Positions 8,358 to 16,204 of a DNA stretch of 23,254 nt are shown in pieces (position 1 is the stretch's first letter; each line of letters starts with the position of its first letter). The notes beneath the pieces are model-generated. The model saw nothing but the letters and a program-made list of their open reading frames with translations. It had not been told where the DNA came from and did no database searches. Origin of the DNA: a virus; the IMG/VR virus record IMGVR_UViG_3300037070_001921, positions 1-23,254 of that record, one strand, 5' to 3'. The translations under genes were made by a program, and so were the position numbers.

Positions 8358-9070
8358 GCCAGCGACTCCGCGATCGTGAACGACTGCGCCTGTTGCCGGG
8401 AGAGCTGGCGCATCATCTGGGCGTAGCCAGACTGCCCGCGATCGAGAACCTCAGGCGCCGATTCGTAGCCGGCGTAGTAGGTCATCGCGAGGTAGACGAT
8501 CAGCATGTGATACTGCAGCGGCAGGCCGACAGGCGTGTCGTCATCAAGCGCCATAATGGACGGCGCCACGTAGTAGTCGGCGGTGATCGTGTAGGCGTCA
8601 GTCGGCGGCGGAGCCACCACCACGATGTCGCCCGGGCCGATCGCCACCACGGTCGGACGCGTCTTCACGGTGCGCTGAGCGCCGAACATGTAGCCGTCGC
8701 GCCAGGAGTCGTAGCCGATCGGGCCTAGCGCTTCTTCATCGTTGATGTTGGCGACAGTGGTGTAGCAACGGAAGCTGTAGGGATCCCACTTGCCGAAATC
8801 ATCCCGGAGAACACCTACCGTGCCGGGGCCGGTGCCGAGCGGATAATCGTAGTCACCAAAGACCGTGAGGAACGTGACGCCGGCGCCCACCAGGTTGGAC
8901 GATCGCATCCACTGCCAGTCGTCCTGCTTGGTCTGGACGGCCTGCCAGGCCCGATCGATCCACCCTACCAGGCGCGCATCCTCGCCTGTGGGCGTGCCCT
9001 CCGTCGAAGAAACCACGCCCGAGACGCCGCACTCGCGCCCCAGCGTGCGGACGAGCTCGAGGCGGTTCAC
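8354..9070 (-). CDS. Head-to-tail adaptor candidate
   Basis: A 238-residue protein starting at GTG two bases after the previous stop, with no clear SD, so translational coupling is likely; there is no in-frame ATG until residue 55. Residues 1-60 are helical with the pattern LVRTLGRECG, then LVGWIDRAWQAVQTKQDDWQWM, which is the helix-then-Trp pattern I associate with podoviral adaptor proteins that sit under the portal. A beta-rich centre (about 60-175) follows, then helices at 180-235 (LQYHMLIVYLAMTYYAGYE). The length suits an adaptor (T7 gp11 is about 196 residues). It overlaps the next tail gene by ATGA. The function is inferred from architecture and order. Confidence 0.8.
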   Translation of the reverse strand: MNRLELVRTLGRECGVSGVVSSTEGTPTGEDARLVGWIDRAWQAVQTKQDDWQWMRSSNLVGAGVTFLTVFGDYDYPLGTGPGTVGVLRDDFGKWDPYSFRCYTTVANINDEEALGPIGYDSWRDGYMFGAQRTVKTRPTVVAIGPGDIVVVAPPPTDAYTITADYYVAPSIMALDDDTPVGLPLQYHMLIVYLAMTYYAGYESAPEVLDRGQSGYAQMMRQLSRQQAQSFTIAESLA

Positions 9071-9072
9071 AG

Positions 9073-9561
9073 CTAGTAGGTCCGGCGGCGCAGCTCGGCG
9101 AAGTGAGCCGGCCCGCGGGGATTGTTGTCTACCAGGATCTGGACGTTGGCGACCGCCGAGGGAACGCGATGGATCACGTTCTGCGTGCCGAGCTCGTCAT
9201 GCTGGGTCGTGATGGTGACGCTCTTGGCGCGCACCAGGACATCGACGTAGCAGCGCTTCATGGTCATCTGCAGGCCAACCGGCACATAGGAAACCGGCAG
9301 CGTCTGCCAGATGCCGTTGTGGATCACTTCAGGCTTGTGTCCGTTGACCTCACAGAAATAGGACGTCGGCGCGTTGCGCTCGGAGGCCGGATAGATCTCG
9401 ATGGTGACCGGCTCCTGTTCGAACATCAGCCGATCGAGATGCTCCTTGTCGGCGAGGATCTTCTCGTCGGCCTGGACGATCTCGCTGTCCCGATCGTCTT
9501 CATCGATGATGGGATCGAGCTGATCGATTTTAATTTCGTCTGTGCGTAGTGCAGGTCGCAT
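9073..9561 (-). CDS. Unrecognised phage structural-region protein
   Basis: A 162-residue protein with ATG start and a strong GGAGG SD, just downstream of the terminator-like hairpin. Residues 9-45 are highly charged and acidic (EIKIDQLDPIIDEDDRDSE). Residues about 50-130 are beta-rich, with one Cys pair (YFCEVNGHKP and MKRCYVDVLV). The end is basic and aromatic (AELRRRTY). It lies between the Pro/Gly protein and the adaptor candidate and may be a head-completion or internal protein. I do not recognise the family. Confidence 0.8.
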   Translation of the reverse strand: MRPALRTDEIKIDQLDPIIDEDDRDSEIVQADEKILADKEHLDRLMFEQEPVTIEIYPASERNAPTSYFCEVNGHKPEVIHNGIWQTLPVSYVPVGLQMTMKRCYVDVLVRAKSVTITTQHDELGTQNVIHRVPSAVANVQILVDNNPRGPAHFAELRRRTY

Positions 9562-9580
9562 GAGCCCCTCCTTTTGGGCG

Positions 9581-9611
9581 GAGAAAGAACGGGGGGCACG
9601 AAGCCCCCCGT
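9581..9611 (-). terminator. Rho-independent-terminator-like hairpin after the Pro/Gly-repeat gene
   Basis: On the minus strand a perfect 9-bp stem, ACGGGGGGC paired with GCCCCCCGT, closes a five-base TTCGT loop and is followed by TCTTTCTC. The stem is almost pure G-C, and the tail is U-rich but interrupted, so termination may be partial. It lies in the short gap between the gene ending at 9619 and the SD of the gene starting at 9561. Confidence 0.65.
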
Positions 9612-9618
9612 GTATCGG

Positions 9619-10341
9619 TTACGCTACCGGCGTCGGCGTCGGCGGTGTTTCCGGTCCCGGCGGCAGATTGCCGAACAGGAAGCCGACAAACGCCTTCAGC
9701 TTCTCGATCTGCTCTGGCGTGATCGGCGGCTTGGGCGGCGTGGGCTGTGGTCCCGGCAAAGTGTTGTCGACAACCGGCGGACCACCGGGGAAGCCCGAGC
9801 CGCCACCCGGCAGAGAACCACCCGGCCAACCCGGCACCGTAGGCCAGCCCGGCGAGGGCTGCGGTCCCGGCAACGAATTGTCTGGATAGACCGGAATGTA
9901 GATCGGATGGGTCGGCTCGAGGCCCGATTCCGGCGGTGGAGTGATCGGGATGTAGATCGGATGCGACGGATGCGGGAAACCTTCAATGCCACCCGGCAGG
10001 CTTCCACCCGGCCATCCCGGTACAGTCGGCCAACCTGGACGCGGCGGCTGCGGACGAGCCCACGGCGGAGAGTAGCCCGGATCGACCGGACCTCCCTGAC
10101 CAGGGAAACCGCCACCACCGGGCAGACCACCCGGCCAGCCAGCAATCGGCGGCCCAGCACCGCCACCGCCACCCGGCAGGCTTCCACCTGGCCAGCCTGG
10201 AACGGTTGGCCAACCCGGATGCAGCGGCGGCCCCGGCTGACCCGGGAACGGCGGCTGTGGACCAGGCAGCCCATGATCAGGATGCGGCAACTGGTTGGGG
10301 TCGACTTCGTACCCCTGCACGATGAAGTACTTGGCAGCCAT
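9619..10341 (-). CDS. Pro/Gly-rich repeat protein
   Basis: A 240-residue protein with ATG start and an AAAGGAG SD. The first 16 residues (MAAKYFIVQGYEVDPN) look like ordinary folded sequence. From about 20 onward it is Pro/Gly/Trp low complexity. A 17-residue unit, PGWPTVPGWPGGSLPGG, occurs identically at residues 42-58, 101-117 and 163-179. Two HPIYIP motifs lie at 127-131 and 145-149. The last about 40 residues (ITPEQIEKLKAFVGFLFGNLPPG) return to a helix. I recall similar HPIYIP-bearing proteins in Rhizobiales genomes and their phages. It is probably an extended head-associated or surface fiber. The Pro spacing is not the strict Gly-x-y of collagen. Confidence 0.8.
   Translation of the reverse strand: MAAKYFIVQGYEVDPNQLPHPDHGLPGPQPPFPGQPGPPLHPGWPTVPGWPGGSLPGGGGGAGPPIAGWPGGLPGGGGFPGQGGPVDPGYSPPWARPQPPRPGWPTVPGWPGGSLPGGIEGFPHPSHPIYIPITPPPESGLEPTHPIYIPVYPDNSLPGPQPSPGWPTVPGWPGGSLPGGGSGFPGGPPVVDNTLPGPQPTPPKPPITPEQIEKLKAFVGFLFGNLPPGPETPPTPTPVA
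9805..10218 (-). repeat. Three identical 17-residue units in the Pro/Gly protein
   Basis: The units encode PGWPTVPGWPGGSLPGG at 10168-10218, 9991-10041 and 9805-9855. Protein identity is complete while the DNA differs at third positions, which suggests selection on the peptide rather than very recent copying. Confidence 0.85.
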
Positions 10342-10360
10342 GTTTGCTCCTTTTGAGGTT

Positions 10361-10394
10361 GATCGCCGGGTTTGGTGATTCGCCCCCGGCGATC
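10361..10394 (-). other. Perfect 10-bp intercistronic hairpin
   Basis: GATCGCCGGG at 10361-10370 pairs fully with CCCGGCGATC at 10385-10394 around a 14-base loop. It lies between the gene ending at 10401 and the SD of the Pro/Gly gene. There is no U-run after it on the minus strand, so it is more likely an mRNA-stability, processing or pausing element than a terminator. Confidence 0.6.
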
Positions 10395-10400
10395 CCCCCT

Positions 10401-10880
10401 TTAGCTGACCTGGGGCCGATCCGGCAGGGTCGTAATGTTGGTAAATGTGTAGGTCATGCCCGTCAGCGGCGTCTGAACGGACGTACCAAAGGTCCAGCCG
10501 CCAACAGCAGTCGATCCCGCCTTAACCACCTCGTACCCAACCGGGCAGAAGTTGTCGGGGACTGGCCCAAAGTTGGGCGCGTACATAAAAGTGCCCGAGG
10601 GGCTGAGATCAACAAGATCCCCCTGCGTGGCAAGCTGAACACCCGTGCTGCTGTAACCGATCAAAAAGACGCAGCCCTTGTTCGCCGTAACAGGAACGAA
10701 CGCGAGGCCGGTCGCCGCATCGGTCGTTGGCGTGGCACCGTTGGTGACTGCCGTCTTGTTATAGACCTTGCCGTTGAGCGAATAGGAAACGGCAGAGTTG
10801 GTAATGGTCGAGGTCGTCCCCGCCACCAAAGTCGCATTCCCCAAACACAGCGTGATAGGGGCTTGAGCATAGACGTCCAT
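10401..10880 (-). CDS. Probable head-surface or accessory structural protein
   Basis: A 159-residue protein with ATG start and an AAAGGAA SD, second gene after the capsid gene. The composition is beta-rich with many Thr, Val and Gly (TLVAGTTSTITNSAVSYSLNG) and three Cys at about residues 13, 70 and 112. There is no signal peptide or membrane segment. Small beta-sheet proteins in this place commonly decorate the capsid. I do not recognise a named family. Confidence 0.8.
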   Translation of the reverse strand: MDVYAQAPITLCLGNATLVAGTTSTITNSAVSYSLNGKVYNKTAVTNGATPTTDAATGLAFVPVTANKGCVFLIGYSSTGVQLATQGDLVDLSPSGTFMYAPNFGPVPDNFCPVGYEVVKAGSTAVGGWTFGTSVQTPLTGMTYTFTNITTLPDRPQVS

Positions 10881-10894
10881 ATCTGAGTTCCTTT

Positions 10895-11389
10895 CTACGC
10901 GGCTGCCGGATTGAAACCGTTGCCGTCGAAATAGACAGTTGAAGTGGTGGCATCCAAAGCGGTCGTACCGCCTGTGAATGCACCGGAGGCGTTGATCAGG
11001 ATCGAGCCGACAAGGGCTGTGCCCGCCGGCCCGGCTGGAAAGCCAATGCCGGCTGACGTTGCGCCCTCGGCTCCAGCAACCGGCACAACAACGCCCGCTG
11101 CATTAACGTAGAACGACACATACCTGGAACGGCCTGCGCCTACGTTGATGCCGGTCAGCGCTGGCATGTCGGTGCTGGCTGGGATTCGCACGAGCGTGCC
11201 GTTGACCGCGGCGTAGTAATCGGCCGCCCCGATCTTCGCCAATGGACTTGCGCCTGCCTTGATCACAAGACCGGCCGGCTTCAGCGAGAGCGCTGACGCC
11301 GTGCTGGTGGACTGAGAGAGGGCCTGGATGATCGCCTCTCTGTCCGCCGCCGCTCCCACCTTCATAAGAATTTGAGCTACAGTTGCCAT
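10895..11389 (-). CDS. Probable capsid decoration or head fiber protein
   Basis: A 164-residue protein directly after the major capsid gene, with ATG start and an AAGGAG SD nine bases upstream. Residues 1-30 form a helix (ATVAQILMKVGAAADREAI). The rest is Ala/Gly/Val-rich beta sequence: KAGASPLAKIGAADYYAAVNG, then SRYVSFYVNAAGVVVPVAGAEG. The C-terminal SILINASGAFTGGTTALDAT resembles the tip repeats of head fibers. It contains no Cys. Position, size and composition fit a protein that binds the capsid surface; this is inference. Confidence 0.8.
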   Translation of the reverse strand: MATVAQILMKVGAAADREAIIQALSQSTSTASALSLKPAGLVIKAGASPLAKIGAADYYAAVNGTLVRIPASTDMPALTGINVGAGRSRYVSFYVNAAGVVVPVAGAEGATSAGIGFPAGPAGTALVGSILINASGAFTGGTTALDATTSTVYFDGNGFNPAAA

Positions 11390-11403
11390 GTGTCAGGGCT
11401 CCT

Positions 11404-12483
11404 TTAGTTGGTGAGAACCTTGGAGCCGACATTTCCGACTGCCATCCAACCTGGGTTTTCAATCATCACGACTTTCCACCAGATCGTGCCGCAATAGCCG
11501 CGCTGGCCAAGCGGATCGCTCTTCGACTTTTCGCCAGGAGCGAGATAGGTCGGATCCAAAGCCGACAGACCACGCACCGCGATCTGGCTCCAGGCGTCCT
11601 GTGCCGTCACGATGAACGGATAGACGTCAATGTTGGCGCCGGTCGTTGACGCGTACTGGCTCGAGGTCGACGCGACCGTGGCGCCGGCGTTCTGCAGCGA
11701 CGGCAAATCCGGCGAGGTGATGAAGCGGAAGCGCTCGATCTTGCCGATTTCGAATTCCATCGGCTTGCCGCTCGCGTACCGCTCGACCGGAGTGAAATTC
11801 GGAATGTCCCGAATATCCGGCTCGAGATCGGTGTGGCAGTAGACGGTGAAGCCTTCGGCCACGGCGTCGGTGCCGTACTGGTTGCTCGGCTTCAGCACGC
11901 GATTGACCGGCGTGCCGTGATTGGCCTGCAGGTTCTTCGCAATGCGGCGCACCATGTTCAGGCTGAACGACCCGTTGACGGTGCTGACGCTTGTGCCAGT
12001 GCCTCCGTAGTACTGATTGGTACAGGCGCGGAGCTGTCCGTAGGCGATCTGCTCGTTGACCAGCGTCACCCGCTCGCCGACTTGCTTGATCATCGCCTCT
12101 GGGATGTCGTCTTCGTACAAGTGATAGGTCTTGTCCGAAAATCCGTAGAGACAACCGTACTGCTGGACGACCACGGTGATGTCCTGCGCGGTCATCGAGT
12201 CGGGCGCCGGCGTCACACCTTCCGAGATCTGATTGGCGGCAGCCATCGCAAGCGAGCGATCGCCGTCAACATTCTGGAAGAATTGGTTAACGGTATTGAA
12301 ATTCGCCGCGGTCGCGCCGTAGGGCACCCAACGCCTGGCGACGTAGGTGTCGGAGTTGTTCTGTGGCATTGGCACCTGGCGGCCGGAGCGGCCGAGGCAC
12401 TCTCTGGGTACAGCATGCTTGAGAATCTGACCCTTGAATTTATCGATTCGGCCGGGTTGTAGGCCATAGGTCTGCATTGCCAT
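11404..12483 (-). CDS. Major capsid protein, N4 gp56-like family
   Basis: A 359-residue protein with ATG start and an AGAAGGA SD. It shows the layout I recognise from the N4 gp56 family of HK97-fold capsid proteins: an N-terminal arm with KFKGQILKHAVP and VARRWVPYG, a spine and helical region with LVNEQIAYGQLRACTNQYYGG, and the C-terminal signature QDAWSQIAVRG followed by LDPTYLAPG and GYCGTIWWKVVMIENPGWMAV. The length suits the family. It assembles as hexamers and pentamers around the scaffold. It follows the scaffold-like gene and precedes two probable decoration genes. No separate protease gene is visible, so prohead maturation may lack dedicated cleavage or depend on a gene outside the window. 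Confidence 0.9.
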   Translation of the reverse strand: MAMQTYGLQPGRIDKFKGQILKHAVPRECLGRSGRQVPMPQNNSDTYVARRWVPYGATAANFNTVNQFFQNVDGDRSLAMAAANQISEGVTPAPDSMTAQDITVVVQQYGCLYGFSDKTYHLYEDDIPEAMIKQVGERVTLVNEQIAYGQLRACTNQYYGGTGTSVSTVNGSFSLNMVRRIAKNLQANHGTPVNRVLKPSNQYGTDAVAEGFTVYCHTDLEPDIRDIPNFTPVERYASGKPMEFEIGKIERFRFITSPDLPSLQNAGATVASTSSQYASTTGANIDVYPFIVTAQDAWSQIAVRGLSALDPTYLAPGEKSKSDPLGQRGYCGTIWWKVVMIENPGWMAVGNVGSKVLTN

Positions 12484-12501
12484 TTCGAGATCCTTCTATG
12501 A

Positions 12502-12526
12502 GCACGGCGCCAGCGGCGCGGCGTGC
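12502..12526 (-). other. GC-rich hairpin between scaffold and capsid genes
   Basis: GCACG plus GCGCC at 12502-12511 pair with GGCGC and CGTGC at 12515-12526, with a two-base GG bulge and a three-base loop. It sits about 20 bases upstream of the capsid ATG and just before its SD. A stabilising or processing role at the 5-prime side of the most needed message is plausible. There is no U-tract. Confidence 0.5.
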
Positions 12527-12529
12527 GCG

Positions 12530-13399
12530 TTACTCGGTGAAACCTGAATTAAAGAGGTCAATGGATGATGGAACGTGAGGGCCCGGCGGTGTGCCGTTTC
12601 CCCGCGGCTGGACGGCGGCCATGATGCGGTCCCTGCGGGCCATATCAGTGCGAGCCGGTGTCTGTTGGCGTGCTGCAGCAGCAGGGGCGCGAGCCTTGGC
12701 CAGATCGGCATAGCACTTGTCGATCGAGCGTTTGGTAATCGCGGCTGAGTAGGTGTGGTTCAGTAGGTGCTGGTACTCAGGCGTTTGAGTGGTCAGCCAT
12801 CGACGGTAGGCGTTGTTGGTATCCTCGGGCTTGCCGACGAACTCACGCCAACCGGGATGGAGGTCATCAAGATCCTTGAGCCCCTCACTATGAACGATCG
12901 TCGCGGCAACGGCGCGCATCTGCTCGGGATCGACCACCGGAGTCGCCGCTTGCGCGGTGCCCCTCAGGTTCGCTCGTTTCAGAATACGCTCGAGGCCGGC
13001 ACGATGGTGTTTGGCCAATTCAGGAAAGTCTTCCTTCAGCTCGGCGAAATCGTCTTCGGTAATTTCTACCGCGGCGCCCGCCGGCGTCTGGCTCCTCACC
13101 TGGTTTAGTACCTGCTGCATGTTGCCCAACGTCCCGAACGCCCTGGACAATTGCTGCTTGAGGTTCGCCGTCTCATCGGCGGCGTTCTTCAAGCGTTGCA
13201 GTTCGTCCTCGGTGAGCCGGACATACCTGGGCGTTGGAGCCCGCGGCTCTTGCACAGGCGCCGGCGCTTCAGTGGCGACAGCCGGTGGCGGCGTCTCCTT
13301 TGCAGGAGGCGCATCCGAATCAAAGCCGTCCGCGAATGCTGCATTAGCAGCCGCGATCTGCTCTTCCGTCTGCTCGACTACTTCCGCTACTTCAGCCAT
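12530..13399 (-). CDS. Scaffold-like head assembly protein
   Basis: A 289-residue protein with ATG start overlapping the previous gene by eight bases; a GAGGAG SD is present. Residues 1-60 are acidic and Pro/Ala-rich (DAPPAKETPPPAVATEAPAPV). Residues 60-105 form a charged coiled-coil helix (DELQRLKNAADETANLKQQL). The middle has acidic helices (EDDFAELKEDFPELAKHH), followed by HPGWREFVG with YRRWLTTQTPEYQHLLNHTY. The C-terminus has a basic helix and ends SSIDLFNSGFTE, a tail that could contact the capsid shell. Charged, largely helical proteins immediately before the capsid gene are typically scaffolds. The name is inferred from position and composition. Confidence 0.85.
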   Translation of the reverse strand: MAEVAEVVEQTEEQIAAANAAFADGFDSDAPPAKETPPPAVATEAPAPVQEPRAPTPRYVRLTEDELQRLKNAADETANLKQQLSRAFGTLGNMQQVLNQVRSQTPAGAAVEITEDDFAELKEDFPELAKHHRAGLERILKRANLRGTAQAATPVVDPEQMRAVAATIVHSEGLKDLDDLHPGWREFVGKPEDTNNAYRRWLTTQTPEYQHLLNHTYSAAITKRSIDKCYADLAKARAPAAAARQQTPARTDMARRDRIMAAVQPRGNGTPPGPHVPSSIDLFNSGFTE

Positions 13400-13664
13400 G
13401 TGCTCCTCTCAGTCCGGCGCGCATATTTCTGTGAGCCGGTTCGTCAGCCGTCTCGATCGGCGGCATTGGTTCGCGACCGAGGCGCACCAGCGCCTTCAAG
13501 GCCGCAATCTCTCCACGCACCCGCGCCGTCTGTTCCGGCGAAAGGGGGGCGTCGTTCATCAACCGCGCCTTCTCAAGGCGCTGCTTCAGGAATAGCTCGA
13601 TCTTGATCCAGAGCGGGCTGGTCCTCTCGAACGGGGTCAGCACGAAGTCCTGGTCGGTGCTCAT
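13392..13664 (-). CDS. Small unknown protein between portal and scaffold
   Basis: A 90-residue protein whose ATG overlaps the portal stop as ATGA, with a GGAGG SD upstream. Residues about 10-35 are an amphipathic helix (FERTSPLWIKIELFLKQRLEKAR). A second helix covers residues 42-66 (SPEQTARVRGEIAALKALVRLG). The rest is polar and His/Arg-rich. It is soluble, with no Cys. Small helical genes occupy this place in many podovirus-like operons and are of unknown role, possibly portal or scaffold partners. Confidence 0.8.
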   Translation of the reverse strand: MSTDQDFVLTPFERTSPLWIKIELFLKQRLEKARLMNDAPLSPEQTARVRGEIAALKALVRLGREPMPPIETADEPAHRNMRAGLRGAHG

Positions 13665-16204
13665 TGCTCAAAGCCTCCGCCCCTGCGCGCTGTGCCAGCG
13701 GGCTCGGTTGGAGGAGCGATCGCCGGCCCCACGCGCGAGCTGCGCACCCGACCGTTGGCGCCGTTGCTGCCGTTCTTGTCGGCGCTGAGCTTTTGCTGGA
13801 CATCGAGCTTCATCGCCACTTCGGCGAGCTTGGCCTTCACTTGCTCGATCGTGAGGCGGTGCATCGCGGCGTATTCCATGACGGCGAGCTGGCGCCGCAT
13901 CTCGATCTCGTGCAGCGCCACCGTGCGATCGCTCATCACGTCTTCGCGCTCGACCTGGATCCGCCTGCCCTCGAGCTTGATGCGCTCGGCATCGGTTGCC
14001 TGCCGCATCTTGGCGACCTCGATCTGCGGCGGCGCCGGCGGCGGCTGCTGGTCGAGGGCTGCCTGTTCCTCTTCGCTGTTCTCGAGCTTGCGTGGATCGA
14101 AGCGCTTCGACTTGAGAAATTCCTTCATCGTCTTGCGCGCGTTCAGGCCGTAGGCCGGATCCTTCGCGACCACGAGCATCTGGTTCAGCATCTGATCCTG
14201 GATGCTGCGCTCGACCAGCGCAGACGAGCCGTGCGCGTCGATCGCGAAGTCGCCCTTCTCATCGTCGGGAACGTCAGGATCCAGCAGCAGGTATTCGTAG
14301 TATTGCCGGATCAGCGGCTCGGTGACGTAGTCATCGAAGCCGTTGCCCACCTGGCGCAGCAGTTGGTTGGCATTGTTATTTTGGAGCTGCATGCCCCCCA
14401 AGGTTTCCGGCTGCGTCGGGCCGCTCTGGCCCTGCGTCACCAGGGGAATGTTCGTGCTCTCTTCGGCCAGGCGCATACCGAGCTGCACGATCTCGCTCAA
14501 CGGGGCCGTCGTATTCGGCACGGTGAACATGCCGAACGCCTGGTCGACAGTGATGTTCGCGTCCGATTGCAGCTCCCACACTTTGTCGGGCGTGATCGTC
14601 CATCGGCCATCGGCCGGCTGAATGGCATCGCGGTTGATGACGATCTGACTGCCGGCGCTCTTGCCGGCGTTGTTCAGCATCGCCCGCACCGCGCCGTTGG
14701 TGATGCGTTGCGCCGGACTGACTTGCTCAGCGACACCGATACCGAACCACTGGCCAGGGCGCCGGCGCCACGGCACGGCGTGGTAGGGCAGCTCACCGGA
14801 GAGCTCGAGCGGATTGAACGTCGCCTTGACCACGCGATCGTTGATCATGGTGACGATCGCGTAGACCTGGTCCTTCAGATCCTCCGGCGGCGATTCCTTC
14901 GCGGCGTGGCAGATGCACCAGTAATCATCGCGCGACAGGACACCATTAAAATACCAGATCTCGAACTGTGATCGGCGCTGTTCCTCGGCCGGCTGGTTTG
15001 GCTTGTCGCTGTCCTCGTCGCCCATCCCGCCGGGGCCTTCCTCGATCACGGCCTCGATTTGGCTCTTGATGTAGCCAGGCGAACTCATCAGCTCGCGCAC
15101 CTGGTGCTCGGAAACAAAGTCGCGCTCGAAACAGTGGCCGCCGTTGTGGACGTTCTCGCCGCACGCTGGATCCGGATAGAAATTCCAGGCGTCGACCCAC
15201 TTGGTGCCCGGGAAAACCTTGGTGCGAACGATGACCTCGATGGGGCCGGCGTCAGTCCTGTTCGCCACGACCTCACGGCGGCTCATCGGGAACGGACCCT
15301 TGAGCACGCCAACGCCGAGGCGAGCCGCATCGAAGATGGTTTTGCGGGCCTCGGCCGGATAGCAGGATTCGAGCATCCAGTCGTAGACGCGGAGCTCGGC
15401 TTTCTTGGCCTTCTCGCGGGCGAGCATGATCTGCTCCTCGGCGAGATCCTTGGCGGTCAGCGGAACCTGGGGCTCGGGCGGCGCGCCCCCAGCGGCGCCG
15501 GTCACTGCGGCCATCACGTCGGGCGGCATCCCCGCCGGCGGCATGCCTGGGGGAGGGGATGGCATGGGGGGTCCGCCGGGGGGAGCAGCGGCGCCAGCAG
15601 CAGGAACCGCTCCCTCCGCCGGCGCCGGCACCTCAGCAGCAGGAGGCTGCGCGCCTGCCGCCGGATCCGGGGGAGGCGCGGCCGCCTGTCCAGGGGGAAC
15701 TTCGCCCGGTTTGGCGGGCCGGGTAAGCGGCACCCCAAGGGTCGGGCTCATAACCTGGTCTTTAGATCTCTTGAGCTCGATGACGTCCGGAACCGGCGTC
15801 TCGTTGAACGAAAAGGCCTTGTCGTCTAACGGCAGTATGATCTCGCACAGCTTGGCTGAGCCGGCGTCCACGTACCTGGCGGTGATCGGAATGAAGATGG
15901 TGGACTTGCCGTCAGCCGGCGGAAGAAAGTTGCGCGTCAGCGGCCCTTCCATCGACTGCGGCTTGGCCCAGCGGTTATTCGCCATCTCGTGCCGGTTGGC
16001 GCCGTCGATGCCGACATAGGATTCTTCGCAGGCCAGCCAGGCATCCTCGCAGCCGGAGGCTTTGCGGGCCCGCTTGGCGTCCTCGCGCAAGTCGGAGATC
16101 ACCTGGCCAATCGTCGCCAGCCGGGCGGGATCCGGGTCAAGGAACGGCTCCATCAACGCCCGCAGCCTGGGCGATAGACCGCGAGGGAGCCGGACGCGCG
16201 CCAT
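13661..16204 (-). CDS. Portal protein with Pro/Ala-rich insert
   Basis: An 847-residue protein whose ATG shares one base with the stop before it (TGATG). The size and shape fit the long portals of P22-like and N4-like phages, the dodecameric ring through which DNA is packaged. Residues 1-145 include FIPITARYVDAGSAKL, of a kind seen in portal crown and wing regions. Residues about 155-250 are a Pro/Ala/Gly low-complexity insert. From 255 the core resumes: ELRVYDWMLESCYPAEARKTIFDAARLGVGVLKGP, then KVFPGTKWVDAWNFYPDPAC, a typical portal segment, and WFGIGVAEQVSPAQRITNG. The C-terminal 200 residues are charged helix (AERIKLEGRRIQVEREDVMS) of barrel type, ending in a Gly/Arg-rich tail. Its place between packaging and scaffold genes supports the call. 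Confidence 0.9.
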   Translation of the reverse strand: MARVRLPRGLSPRLRALMEPFLDPDPARLATIGQVISDLREDAKRARKASGCEDAWLACEESYVGIDGANRHEMANNRWAKPQSMEGPLTRNFLPPADGKSTIFIPITARYVDAGSAKLCEIILPLDDKAFSFNETPVPDVIELKRSKDQVMSPTLGVPLTRPAKPGEVPPGQAAAPPPDPAAGAQPPAAEVPAPAEGAVPAAGAAAPPGGPPMPSPPPGMPPAGMPPDVMAAVTGAAGGAPPEPQVPLTAKDLAEEQIMLAREKAKKAELRVYDWMLESCYPAEARKTIFDAARLGVGVLKGPFPMSRREVVANRTDAGPIEVIVRTKVFPGTKWVDAWNFYPDPACGENVHNGGHCFERDFVSEHQVRELMSSPGYIKSQIEAVIEEGPGGMGDEDSDKPNQPAEEQRRSQFEIWYFNGVLSRDDYWCICHAAKESPPEDLKDQVYAIVTMINDRVVKATFNPLELSGELPYHAVPWRRRPGQWFGIGVAEQVSPAQRITNGAVRAMLNNAGKSAGSQIVINRDAIQPADGRWTITPDKVWELQSDANITVDQAFGMFTVPNTTAPLSEIVQLGMRLAEESTNIPLVTQGQSGPTQPETLGGMQLQNNNANQLLRQVGNGFDDYVTEPLIRQYYEYLLLDPDVPDDEKGDFAIDAHGSSALVERSIQDQMLNQMLVVAKDPAYGLNARKTMKEFLKSKRFDPRKLENSEEEQAALDQQPPPAPPQIEVAKMRQATDAERIKLEGRRIQVEREDVMSDRTVALHEIEMRRQLAVMEYAAMHRLTIEQVKAKLAEVAMKLDVQQKLSADKNGSNGANGRVRSSRVGPAIAPPTEPAGTARRGGGFEQ

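Noticed and set aside
13664-14971. 435-residue plus frame opposite the portal.
   Set aside because: His/Arg/Leu-rich antisense of a clear portal; GC-rich third positions keep this frame open.
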